18,115 bases of DNA from Phycisphaeraceae bacterium (GTDB lineage: Bacteria > Planctomycetota > Phycisphaerae > Phycisphaerales > Phycisphaeraceae), in assembly GCA_020850375.1 (NCBI GenBank), contig JADZET010000238.1, positions 1 through 18,115 on the forward strand, in the 5' to 3' direction. The notes beneath the pieces are model-generated. The model did no database searches. It was not told where the DNA came from and saw nothing but the letters and a program-made list of their open reading frames with translations. Both the position numbers and the translations under genes were made by a program. Positions 1 through 6,605 of the stretch are shown here, one piece after another (positions within the stretch are counted from its first letter, which is position 1; each line of letters starts with the position of its first letter).

Positions 1-933
1 AAGGTCTGCGCGATGCCGTATGACGAGGCGACCAAACTCGTCGAGCACCCGGTGACCTGCCTGGACTGCCATGAGCCGACGTCGATGCAGCTCCGCGTGA
101 CACGGCCCGGGTTCCTCAACGGGATCGCGGCGCTGGCCAAGTCGAATGATCCCGTGCCGCACCTGCCGAGCATCGAGCGGTGGCGCCAGGGGGATCGCAA
201 GACCGACTATGACCCCAACGCCATGGCCAGCCGGCAGGAGCTGCGGTCGATGGCGTGCGGGCAGTGCCACGTCGAGTACTACTTCAAGGGCGAGGGCAAG
301 CTCTTAACTTATCCCTGGCACAATGGGCTCAAGATGGAGCAGGCGGAGGCGTACTACGACGCGGTGGGGTTCAAGGACTGGACGCACAAGATCAGCGGGG
401 CGCCGGTGCTCAAGGCCCAGCACCCCGAATTCGAGACGTGGAGCCAGGGGACGCACGCCCGGGCGGGGGTGGCCTGCGCGGACTGCCACATGCCGTACAA
501 ACGCGAGGGGGCGATCAAGGTCAGCGACCATCACGTGCGCAGCCCGCTCTTGAACGTGGCCGCGTCGTGCCAGACCTGCCATCGCGTGCCGGAGGAGGAA
601 CTCAAGGCCCGCGTGCAGACGATCCAGGACCGGACGCTTGGCCTGATGGACCGGGCCGAGGTGGCGGTGGTGGATCTGATCAAGGCCATCGCCGCGGCGA
701 AGGAGGCTGGGGCGACGGACGAGGCGCTGGCGCACCCGCGTGATTTCCAGCGAAAGGCCCAGTGGCGATTGGATTACGTGGCGGCGGAGAACTCGATGGG
801 CTTCCACGCTCCGCAGGAGACCGCCCGCATCCTCGGCGAGGCGTGCGACCTGGCGCGGCAGGGACAGGTTGAGGCGGTGAAGCTGATCGATGCGGGCAAG
901 CCGTTGGCGATGGAGCAGCCGGCGCAGCCATGA
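1..933 (+). CDS. nrfA: Cytochrome c nitrite reductase NrfA, C-terminal part (5' end outside window)
   Basis: Periplasmic pentahaem enzyme that reduces nitrite to ammonium with six electrons. The reading frame is open from base 1, so the gene starts upstream; the first ATG, at 13, is internal. Four CXXCH haem sites are visible: CLDCH (58-72), CGQCH (256-270), CADCH (475-489) and CQTCH (568-582). They correspond to haems 2-5 of NrfA. The catalytic haem 1 site, which in the family is CXXCK, must lie upstream. [10 protein letters not shown] carries the active-site tyrosine and [11 protein letters not shown] (residues about 138-147 of the visible part) the active-site histidine, both as in the E. 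coli enzyme. The C-terminal helical region after the last haem is also present. The electron donor NrfH would be expected upstream but is not in view. Identification is very secure; only completeness is unknown. Confidence 0.96.
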   Translation, partial: KVCAMPYDEATKLVEHPVTCLDCHEPTSMQLRVTRPGFLNGIAALAKSNDPVPHLPSIERWRQGDRKTDYDPNAMASRQELRSMACGQCHVEYYFKGEGKLLTYPWHNGLKMEQAEAYYDAVGFKDWTHKISGAPVLKAQHPEFETWSQGTHARAGVACADCHMPYKREGAIKVSDHHVRSPLLNVAASCQTCHRVPEEELKARVQTIQDRTLGLMDRAEVAVVDLIKAIAAAKEAGATDEALAHPRDFQRKAQWRLDYVAAENSMGFHAPQETARILGEACDLARQGQVEAVKLIDAGKPLAMEQPAQP

Positions 934-961
934 GGTGTAAGAAGAGAGCGGGCAGCCGCAA

Positions 962-979
962 AAAAACCTTGTGGTTTTT
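962..979. repeat. Small perfect inverted repeat after nrfA
   Basis: AAAAACC (962-968), loop TTGT, GGTTTTT (973-979) form a perfect 7-bp stem 29 nt after the nrfA stop. The stem is AT-rich and ends in a run of T, so on the + strand it could be a weak intrinsic terminator. It covers an in-frame GTG at 971, which argues against that GTG being the start of the next gene. Confidence 0.4.
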
Positions 980-1042
980 GGATGTCGGTTTACCATAAGG
1001 GCACCAGGCCACACGATGGGGGTGGGTGAGCATGGGTGCCCC

Positions 1043-2761
1043 ATGGCGCGATGGGTTAATTACCGGATAGCGGTCAATCAGTTTCCGATACGACGAGCCG
1101 TGGCGGTCGTGCTAATGCTCGTGCTGTCGCTCTGGGCGGTACGTACCGATGGGATGATCTGGGGGCAGCTTGGCATCATCAGCAACGTGCTGGTGCACGA
1201 CGGCAAGGTCTACTTTATTCAGATCGATCGCGGTCTTACGGTCCTCGATGAGCAGTCGGGGCAGGTGCTCAATCGCGTCATGGACTTCGGCAGCGGCTGG
1301 TTGATGATGTCCGGCACGAGCCTGGTCCGGTCGTTGTCCGACAACGCCACGATTCGCGACAGCCAAGACATGCGCGTGCTCTGGTCGGGCGAATATCGCA
1401 CACGTGTGTGGATGGGGGACGACCGGCTGATCTATCAGGACAAGGATGATGCAATCGAAAGCAGGGATGCACGCGATGGCAAGCTGCTGTGGAGGGTGGC
1501 GGATATCCGGGGCGACGTCACAGGACCCGTAGCGGGCCGATTGTTGATTGTGGACAAGCAGACAACTGAGGATGGGGAGTCGGTGAGGCTGACCGTACTT
1601 GAGACCAAGGGCGGGCGGATCCTTGGCACGATCAACACCGGCACGGACGTTGACGTGATGTCAAAGTTCCTTGGGGCAGACCGCGTGTTTGTTGTTTGTC
1701 GGCCAGCTGACTATTGGCGGACCGACAGAAAAACTGCGGATCGGATCCTGGAGTATGACCTTGCGGGGCGGCTGGTCGGGACCGTGCAGCTTTTGCCCGG
1801 CCAGACGGAGGACATCTATCACTTTGATGCGGTTGGACGGCATTTCTGCTACGGCGTGGTGTACGAGCCAGGGCAAGAGCCGGAGTGCGAACGCCAGTCA
1901 GGGGAATGGAATCACCAAGTCTTTAGGCTGGCTCAGGGGACGCTGACTCTGCGGCCGCCCGACGGAGAGGACTCGCCGGGATCGGTGGTGACGTGGTCGC
2001 CGGACCAAGGGGATGGGTGGACGGGCTGGCTCCCATACTTCCGGGAACGTGCCTCGCGCTTGTGCCCGGTGGTTGAGGACGCGGGGAAGGTCTTTCTGGC
2101 CAGTAGCACGGGGGAGATCGAGTGCGTCGATCTGGCGACCGGCCAGTCGCAGTGGGTCTATGTTTTTCCCTGCCCCCTGCTGCCGGTGAATCGCTGGGGA
2201 CGGGTCTCGTGGTATGAGAGCGATGGCGCGAGGAACTATCTGTACGCGAACAACCGGGGCCACGGGTTGCTGGGGATGCTTCGGCTCGATGGGCGTGCGG
2301 CAACCACGCTGACGGCGCTCAAGGCGCAGCTCGCCCGTGAGGATCGCAGTAACCTTGTGGTGGTCTTTGATCCACAGCCGGCGGACCCTTATCCGGGCCT
2401 TGGGAAGCGATTGTTGATTGTGTGGGGGGCGGTAGCGGCCATCGCGGCGGCGGGTTTGATGGTGGTTGTCTTACGATGGAAGAAGGGCGTCGACCAGTTC
2501 AAGTGCGCTGCGGCGGCGTTGCTCCTGACCATGGGGCCGGCGGTGATGCTGCATTATTGGGGGCCGGTCAGCAGCGATGTCGTGCTGGTGTTTAAGGCGA
2601 CCATCATCATCTTGCTGGCGGCGGCGACATACTGGGGCATCTGGATGCAGATTAGCCGCCGGTGGGTGACGGGCGCATTGACACTGGTCGGTGTAGTCAT
2701 CGCGTTCTGTCTGGTCTACGCCGCATTGTGCTATACATTCCCGTTGGCGTTCGAGCCGTAG
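1043..2761 (+). CDS. Membrane-anchored PQQ-like beta-propeller protein with four C-terminal membrane segments
   Basis: Not recognised as a named protein. From ATG 1043 it is 572 aa. A basic stretch is followed by a hydrophobic segment (about residues 17-34, with the core AVAVVLMLVLSLWAV) that looks like a signal anchor. Residues about 40-440 contain repeated propeller-like strands of the type 'GKVYFIQIDRGLTVLDEQSGQVL', 'DGKLLWRVADI', 'GKVFLASSTGEIECVDLATGQSQWVYVF', typical of PQQ/WD40-like repeats. Four hydrophobic helices follow, at about 455-477, 487-506, 512-534 and 541-566. The propeller therefore probably faces the periplasm, tethered at both ends. In-frame alternatives are GTG 971 and ATG 1016; 1043 was chosen because the signal anchor then lies near the N-terminus, but no Shine-Dalgarno decides it. 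The gene follows nrfA on the same strand, but a functional link is not shown. Its sequence appears less G+C-biased than its neighbours. Confidence 0.75.
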   Translation: MARWVNYRIAVNQFPIRRAVAVVLMLVLSLWAVRTDGMIWGQLGIISNVLVHDGKVYFIQIDRGLTVLDEQSGQVLNRVMDFGSGWLMMSGTSLVRSLSDNATIRDSQDMRVLWSGEYRTRVWMGDDRLIYQDKDDAIESRDARDGKLLWRVADIRGDVTGPVAGRLLIVDKQTTEDGESVRLTVLETKGGRILGTINTGTDVDVMSKFLGADRVFVVCRPADYWRTDRKTADRILEYDLAGRLVGTVQLLPGQTEDIYHFDAVGRHFCYGVVYEPGQEPECERQSGEWNHQVFRLAQGTLTLRPPDGEDSPGSVVTWSPDQGDGWTGWLPYFRERASRLCPVVEDAGKVFLASSTGEIECVDLATGQSQWVYVFPCPLLPVNRWGRVSWYESDGARNYLYANNRGHGLLGMLRLDGRAATTLTALKAQLAREDRSNLVVVFDPQPADPYPGLGKRLLIVWGAVAAIAAAGLMVVVLRWKKGVDQFKCAAAALLLTMGPAVMLHYWGPVSSDVVLVFKATIIILLAAATYWGIWMQISRRWVTGALTLVGVVIAFCLVYAALCYTFPLAFEP

Positions 2762-2762
2762 T

Positions 2763-2773
2763 CCCCCCCCCCC
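2763..2773. repeat. 11-base C homopolymer between convergent genes
   Basis: An uninterrupted run of 11 C lies in the 17-nt gap between the stop of the propeller gene (2761) and the stop of mrpG (2779, opposite strand). No hairpin terminator is visible between these convergent genes. The run length is prone to slippage and to sequencing error. Confidence 0.9.
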
Positions 2774-2778
2774 GGTGA

Positions 2779-3159
2779 TCACTCATGCCCGAACGCGTCG
2801 GGGCGAGAGCTGGGCATGATGGCGCGCAGTTCGTCGACGGCGGTGCGGTCGACGCGGGGGTACTGGGTGACGTAGCAGGCGTGCGAGAGCAGGTGCGTCG
2901 CGGCGGGGGTGGTCAGGAGCTGGAACCAGATGGCCAGGAGGCCGCGGAACCAGACCTCGGGGCTGGTCCAGGGGCAGGTGACGGTGGCGAGGATCAGCAG
3001 GGAGATGCCCATGGTGCCGGCCTTGCCCGCGGCGTGCATGCGGCAGAAGACGTCGGGGAAGCGGATCAGGCCGACGCTCGTGAGGATCATCAGGAACGTG
3101 CCGGTGAGCATCAGGGCGGCGGTGAGGATTTCAAAAATCGGTGTCATGGTCGGGTCCAT
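2779..3159 (-). CDS. mrpG: Na+/H+ antiporter subunit MrpG
   Basis: Small membrane subunit of the Mrp (Mnh) cation/proton antiporter and last gene of the operon. The protein is 126 aa from ATG 3159. A second in-frame ATG at 3147 (MTPIFEIL) gives 122 aa and is equally possible; neither has a good Shine-Dalgarno. Three hydrophobic segments are seen: about residues 8-30, 48-63 and 70-85. The family signature around the first loop, SVGLIRFPDVFCRMHAAGKAGT, is clear and continues into GISLLILAT. Length is close to the usual ~110-125 aa. The gene is separated from mrpF by 117 nt containing a palindromic CACGGAG repeat, so its expression may be partly uncoupled from upstream genes. The C-terminal hydrophilic tail (SRPDAFGHE) shows no known motif. 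Confidence 0.92.
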   Translation of the reverse strand: MDPTMTPIFEILTAALMLTGTFLMILTSVGLIRFPDVFCRMHAAGKAGTMGISLLILATVTCPWTSPEVWFRGLLAIWFQLLTTPAATHLLSHACYVTQYPRVDRTAVDELRAIMPSSRPDAFGHE

Positions 3160-3171
3160 TCTTCAAGGCAG

Positions 3172-3272
3172 TTTTACCACGGAGGACACAGAGATCACGG
3201 AGAGAAGACGAGCGTGTTTTCGGTTCTTACTTAATCTTTTCTCCGTGTCCTCCGTGCTCTCCGTGGTGAGAT
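3172..3272. repeat. Palindromic CACGGAG repeat element, copy 1
   Basis: Left arm 3172-3210 consists of near-9-nt steps, ACCACGGAG / GACACAGAG / ATCACGGAG / AGAAGA. Right arm 3236-3272 is its imperfect reverse complement; read backwards it is CACCACGGAG / AGCACGGAG / GACACGGAG / AAAAGA. The arms are separated by about 25 nt. The element fills the mrpF-mrpG gap, and its transcript could fold into a long hairpin. It is closely similar to the copy at 5567-5680. Elements of this style are common in planctomycete genomes (from general knowledge, not checked here). Confidence 0.85.
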
Positions 3273-3276
3273 GGCT

Positions 3277-3552
3277 CTAGAACACTCTCCCGCGTTCGAG
3301 GTAGCGGGCGATGGCGGCGGAGCCGAGGAAGCCGACGAGCATGAGGATCCAGACGGCGTCGAAGTAGAGGGTCGACCGCCAGTGGATGCACAGGAGGCAG
3401 ATGACGCCGACGAGGTTGAGGGCCAGGGTGTCGAAGGCGATGGCCCGGTCGGCGGCCTGTGGGCCGACGACGATGCGGTAGAGGCAGCCGGCGGCGGCGA
3501 GGAGCAGGCCGGCCAGGCAGATGACGCAGATGAAATCAAACCAGGGGTCCAT
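3277..3552 (-). CDS. mrpF: Na+/H+ antiporter subunit MrpF
   Basis: Small membrane subunit of the Mrp antiporter, 91 aa, matching the usual ~90 aa. ATG 3552 was chosen because the minus strand has AAGGAG (3559-3564) six nt upstream and the family N-terminus (MDPWFDFICVICLAGLLLA) begins there; the frame stays open further upstream, but that sequence is non-conserved and overlaps mrpE. Three hydrophobic segments are evident. The second is preceded by the conserved loop RIVVGPQAADRAIAFDTLALN, equivalent to the family's 'GP...DRV.A.D' signature, which contains the conserved aspartates. The start lies 13 nt after the mrpE stop, so the two are probably translationally linked. The stop is followed by the palindromic repeat before mrpG. 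Confidence 0.94.
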   Translation of the reverse strand: MDPWFDFICVICLAGLLLAAAGCLYRIVVGPQAADRAIAFDTLALNLVGVICLLCIHWRSTLYFDAVWILMLVGFLGSAAIARYLERGRVF

Positions 3553-3558
3553 GGGCGG

Positions 3559-3564
3559 CTCCTT
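3559..3564 (-). promoter_or_regulatory. Ribosome binding site of mrpF
   Basis: AAGGAG on the minus strand with 6-nt spacing to ATG 3552. It fixes the mrpF start against the longer open frame. Confidence 0.8.
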
Positions 3565-3565
3565 G

Positions 3566-3940
3566 TCAGTTCGCGGAGGGCTGAGGGTTGTGGGCGCGAC
3601 GCCAGGCGGGGCCACGGGTGAAGTTGAGGATGTTGGCTTCGAGGGCGGTCTTGATCGACTCACGCACGGCGTCGGGGTTGTCGCCGATGTCGATGGCGTG
3701 GATGACGACGACGTGCTTGTCGGTGTCGACGTGGACGGAGATCGTGCCGGGGGTCAGCGTGATGGAGTTGGCCAGGAAGGTGACTTCGAGGTCACTGCGG
3801 GCCTCCATGGGGACAGCCAGGAAGCCGGGGCGGAAGGTGAGCCTCCGGGCCATGGCGAGCTTGGCCACGGCGAGGGTGGAGTTGGCCAGTTCGCGCAGGA
3901 AGATGAAGGCGTAACGGAAGAGGTAGATCAGTCGGATCAC
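3566..3940 (-). CDS. mrpE: Na+/H+ antiporter subunit MrpE, N-terminally short form
   Basis: Membrane subunit of the Mrp complex, 124 aa. The start is GTG 3940, which overlaps the mrpD stop in the four bases GTGA (3937-3940). It is supported by AAGGAGG (3948-3954) seven nt upstream. Conserved core: FIFLRELANSTLAVAKLAM, then RPGFLAVPMEARSDLEVTFL and ANSITLTPGTISVHV, then HVVVIHAIDI; these are the standard MrpE blocks. Typical MrpE proteins are about 155-170 aa and have roughly 45-50 residues with two further membrane helices before this core. Those are absent here, and the upstream sequence in this frame is taken up by mrpD coding in another frame. One predicted membrane helix remains. The protein may be functional as a short family variant; a frameshift in the upstream part is not evident. 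Confidence 0.9.
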   Translation of the reverse strand: MIRLIYLFRYAFIFLRELANSTLAVAKLAMARRLTFRPGFLAVPMEARSDLEVTFLANSITLTPGTISVHVDTDKHVVVIHAIDIGDNPDAVRESIKTALEANILNFTRGPAWRRAHNPQPSAN

Positions 3941-5547
3941 GGCAGGGCCTCCTTGTCGGGGGCGAATGTCGCGGCGCTGGCGTGCTGGGCGCCGAGGTGG
4001 CCGGACTCGAGTTCTTGTTCAAACTTGATGTCGCGCGGGCCTTGGGGCTTGTCGGGGCCGAGGACGGCCTGGATGTAGTTGGTGGGGTCGATGACGTCGT
4101 GGGCGGCGTCGGTGGCGAGTCGGAGGCAGGGCTGGGCGAAGAGGCCCAGGCCGATGGTGAAGAGGATGAGCAGGGAGGTCGGAGCGGCCATGCCGCGGTA
4201 GCGACCGGCGGGGGCGGGGCGGCACTTGGGTCCCCAGAAGGCGTAGGACCAGATCTTGGACATCGAGTAGAGGGTGAGGAATCCGGTGATGACGGCGACG
4301 GCGACGACGATGTAGTTGCCGCCGAGCATGCCGGCTTTGATGACCACGAACTTGCTGACGAAGCCGGAGAAGGGGGGCATGCCGGCGAGGGAGAAGGAGG
4401 CGACGAGGAAGAGGCCCGCCACGCCGGGGGCGAGGTCGAGGGCGCCGCCCATTTTCTTGAGTTCCTGGGTGCCGGTGACGCGTTCGGCGATGCCGCCGAC
4501 GAGGAAGAGGCTGGACTTCACGATGATGTGGTGGACGACGTAGAAGATGGTTCCGGCGACGGCGATGGCGGCGATGGCGGGCTGGGAGGCCAGGCCGATG
4601 CCCATGACCATGTAGCCGACCTGGGAGATGATGTGCCAGGAGAGGATCTTACGGATGTCCCACTGGCACATGGCGCCCATGACGCCCAGGAGCATGGTCA
4701 AGCCCGAGAGGACCAGGAGGATCTGGCCGGCGAACTCGTGGCCCTCCTGACGGAAGACCATGACGAAGACGCGTAGGAGGGAGTAGACGCCGACCTTGGT
4801 CAGGAGTCCGGCGAAGTAACCGCTGACGCCGGCGGGGACGACGGGGTAGGAATCGGGCAGCCAGTAGATCAGCGGGAAGGTGGCGGCTTTGAGGGCGAAG
4901 ACGAAGAGCAGGACCATGGACATGGCGGTGACCATGTGGGCTTTTTGGCCGGTCATCAGGGCGGTGCGCTGGGCGATGTCCGCCATGTTCAGGGAGCCGA
5001 CGGTGGCGTACATGTATCCCAGGCCGATGACGAAGAAGCTGCCGCCGACGACGTTGATGGCGATGTACTTGAGGGACTGTCGGACCTGCTCCTTGCTGGC
5101 GCCGACGAGCATCAGGCCGTAGGAGCCGATGAGCATGACCTCGTAGGCGACGAAGAGGTTGAAGAGGTCGCCGGTGATGAAGGCCCAGTTGACGCCGGCG
5201 AGGATGATCTGGAAGAGGGGATAGAAGAAGAGGTTCTGCTGCTGGTCGGTGACGGAGAAGCAGGTGTAGATGACCACGACCGAGCCGACGGCCATCGAGA
5301 GGCAGAGCATGATGCAGGCGAGCCGGTCGGCGACGAGGGCGATGCCGAAGGGGGCGGAGTAGCCCGAGAGGGCGGTGGCCTGGATGCCGTGGGCATCGAC
5401 GTAGGCCAGCAGCCAGAAGACGAAGGCGGTCAGGCCCAGGCAGGAGGCGACGCAGAAGGCCTTCTCCAGCCGCTGGAAACCGCGGAGCAGGGCGAGGATC
5501 ATGGCGCTAAAGAGCGGGACGAGGATGACGAGGATCAGGCTGTTCAT
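3937..5547 (-). CDS. mrpD: Na+/H+ antiporter subunit MrpD (complex-I NuoM/N-like)
   Basis: Large multi-pass inner-membrane subunit and proton-channel homologue of respiratory complex I antiporter-like subunits; 536 aa. The conserved glutamate of TM5 is E136 in NLFVAYEVMLIGSYGLMLVG, and the lysine of TM7 is K220 in FALKAATFPLIYWLPDSYP. These correspond to the essential Glu137/Lys219 of characterised MrpD proteins. A second lysine, K251, is in FAGLLTKVGVYSLLR, and the later motifs SLAGMPPFSGFVSK and WHIISQVGYMVMGIG are also present. Length is slightly above the usual ~495 aa, owing to a hydrophilic C-terminal tail of about 45 residues. No Shine-Dalgarno is apparent at ATG 5547. The start lies 142 nt after the mrpC stop; the gap holds a palindromic repeat. 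The 3' end overlaps mrpE by 4 nt. Confidence 0.96.
   Translation of the reverse strand: MNSLILVILVPLFSAMILALLRGFQRLEKAFCVASCLGLTAFVFWLLAYVDAHGIQATALSGYSAPFGIALVADRLACIMLCLSMAVGSVVVIYTCFSVTDQQQNLFFYPLFQIILAGVNWAFITGDLFNLFVAYEVMLIGSYGLMLVGASKEQVRQSLKYIAINVVGGSFFVIGLGYMYATVGSLNMADIAQRTALMTGQKAHMVTAMSMVLLFVFALKAATFPLIYWLPDSYPVVPAGVSGYFAGLLTKVGVYSLLRVFVMVFRQEGHEFAGQILLVLSGLTMLLGVMGAMCQWDIRKILSWHIISQVGYMVMGIGLASQPAIAAIAVAGTIFYVVHHIIVKSSLFLVGGIAERVTGTQELKKMGGALDLAPGVAGLFLVASFSLAGMPPFSGFVSKFVVIKAGMLGGNYIVVAVAVITGFLTLYSMSKIWSYAFWGPKCRPAPAGRYRGMAAPTSLLILFTIGLGLFAQPCLRLATDAAHDVIDPTNYIQAVLGPDKPQGPRDIKFEQELESGHLGAQHASAATFAPDKEALP
3948..3954 (-). promoter_or_regulatory. Ribosome binding site of mrpE inside the mrpD 3' end
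   Basis: AAGGAGG on the minus strand, 7 nt before the GTG start at 3940. It supports the unusual GTG start and the short form of MrpE, and indicates translational coupling to mrpD. Confidence 0.8.
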
Positions 5548-5566
5548 GGTTCGTTCACTTGATGCA

Positions 5567-5680
5567 TTTCACCACGGAGATCACGGAGGACACGGAGAAG
5601 ACACGGAGGAAGATCGGGCGTGATATCTGAATCTGTTCTGGGCTGTCCTCTATGTCCTCCGTGCTCTGCGTGGTGAATGT
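5567..5680. repeat. Palindromic CACGGAG repeat element, copy 2
   Basis: Left arm 5567-5615 runs CACCACGGAG / ATCACGGAG / GACACGGAG / AAGACACGGAG. Right arm 5641-5680 reads, as reverse complement, TTCACCACGCAGAG / CACGGAG / GACATAGAG. About 25 nt of unrelated sequence separates the arms. It occupies the mrpC-mrpD gap and has the same architecture as the element at 3172-3272, with 9-nt stepwise units in both arms. Confidence 0.87.
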
Positions 5681-5689
5681 CTTGTGGTT

Positions 5690-6091
5690 CTAGTGGCTGG
5701 CGGCGAAGGCCTGTTCGTGCTGGTCGGCGTGCTCTTCGGCGGTGAGGGTCTGGCGGTCGGTGGGCAGCTCCTCGGGGTTGTCGGTGCCGTGGTCGAGATA
5801 GACGCGGTAGCAGACGGTGAGAAAGAGCGCGCCGACGGCGAAGCTGATGACGATGGCGGTGAGGATGATGTCCGGGGGCAGGGGGTCCATCAGGCCGGCG
5901 GTCTGGGCCGGATCCTCGACGAAGGGCGAGGCGGAGGCCTTGGTGTAGCCGCCGCAGACGATCATCAGGAGGTTGACGGCGTTAGAGTAGAGGCCGAAGC
6001 CCAGGACGATTCGGATGAGGTTCGGCCGCAGGATGAGGTAGGTTCCGCCGGCGGTCATCAGGCCGATGGTCAGTGCGAGGGGAAGGTCCAT
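5690..6091 (-). CDS. mrpC: Na+/H+ antiporter subunit MrpC (NuoK-like)
   Basis: Three-helix membrane subunit homologous to complex I NuoK; 133 aa. ATG 6091 was chosen because GGAGG (6099-6103) lies seven nt upstream and the family N-terminus MDLPLALTIGLMTAGGTYLI starts here. The A of the ATG is shared with the mrpB stop (TGATG overlap). Diagnostic blocks: YLILRPNLIRIVLGFGLYSNAVNLLMI in the first two helices, then PLPPDIILTAIVISFAVGALFLTVCYR in the third, which is the family's 'DP..QALVLTAIVI' region. The C-terminal 30 or so residues are hydrophilic (ELPTDRQTLTAEEH...), as in many MrpC proteins. A palindromic repeat follows before mrpD. Confidence 0.95.
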   Translation of the reverse strand: MDLPLALTIGLMTAGGTYLILRPNLIRIVLGFGLYSNAVNLLMIVCGGYTKASASPFVEDPAQTAGLMDPLPPDIILTAIVISFAVGALFLTVCYRVYLDHGTDNPEELPTDRQTLTAEEHADQHEQAFAASH

Positions 6092-6519
6092 CAGCGTTCC
6101 TCCAGTCCGAGTTCGACGAAGATGGTCATGAGCGTGCCGAAGACGATCAGGAACACGCCCAAGTCGAAGAAGAGCGCCGTGGGGACGTGCTGATGGCCAA
6201 GCAGGGGCAGGTGGAAGTTCAGGAAGGTGTGGTCCATGAAGGCCTTGCCCCGCAGCAGGGGCACGGCGCCTGTGGTCAGCGAGCAGAGCAGGCCGACGAC
6301 GGAGCACTTCCACCAGGCGATTTTCGCGGCATTTTGCAGGCCGAAGGCCAGGAGGTACATGGCGCCGGCGGCGGCGACCATGACGCCGGCGATGAATCCG
6401 CCGCCCGGGAGGTTGTGCCCCTGCCAGAAGATCTTGAGGGAGACCAGCACGGTCAGGGGCACGGCGAACCGGCAGACGGTGCGGAGGACGGGGCTGTGGC
6501 TGAGGGTTTGTGGGGTCAT
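6091..6519 (-). CDS. mrpB: Na+/H+ antiporter subunit MrpB
   Basis: Membrane subunit of the Mrp complex, 142 aa, matching the usual ~140 aa. The motif GHNLPGGGFIAGVMVAAAG is the standard MrpB signature. It is followed by helices AAGAMYLLAFGL, CSVVGLLCSLTTGAVPLL and FFDLGVFLIVFGTLMTIFV. ATG 6519 has no Shine-Dalgarno (the upstream sequence is CCTCCCC), so initiation here may be leaderless-like or unstructured, as is often inferred for planctomycetes. MrpB is a separate gene and not fused to MrpA, as in group 1 (A-B-C-D-E-F-G) operons. It overlaps mrpC by one base and is separated from mrpA by an 86-nt gap carrying twin hairpins. Confidence 0.95.
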   Translation of the reverse strand: MTPQTLSHSPVLRTVCRFAVPLTVLVSLKIFWQGHNLPGGGFIAGVMVAAAGAMYLLAFGLQNAAKIAWWKCSVVGLLCSLTTGAVPLLRGKAFMDHTFLNFHLPLLGHQHVPTALFFDLGVFLIVFGTLMTIFVELGLEER

Positions 6520-6547
6520 GGGGAGGATCTATAAACAGGGTTGATCA

Positions 6548-6592
6548 GAGCCGGGCACTGTGTGCCCGGACCGGGCTCACAGAGCCCGGCTC
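6548..6592. repeat. Twin-hairpin palindromic element between mrpA and mrpB
   Basis: Two perfect hairpins stand side by side. CCGGGCAC (6551-6558)-TGT-GTGCCCGG (6562-6569) and CCGGGCTC (6571-6578)-ACA-GAGCCCGG (6582-6589) each have an 8-bp stem and 3-nt loop. The outer segments GAGCCGGGC (6548-6556) and GCCCGGCTC (6584-6592) are also perfect reverse complements, so one long hairpin is an alternative fold. The element is only 13 nt beyond the mrpA stop in transcript order, so it could act as a partial terminator or mRNA stabiliser. No T-run follows it on the minus strand. Confidence 0.88.
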
Positions 6593-6605
6593 GGACGGAC
6601 GTTTG

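Noticed and set aside
971..1042. GTG 971 as start of the beta-propeller gene
   Set aside because: It lies within a terminator-like inverted repeat, has no ribosome site, and would place about 25 unrelated residues before the signal anchor.
3172..5680. CACGGAG steps as a CRISPR array
   Set aside because: Units are about 9 nt with no unique spacers of constant length, and they are mirrored into palindromes.
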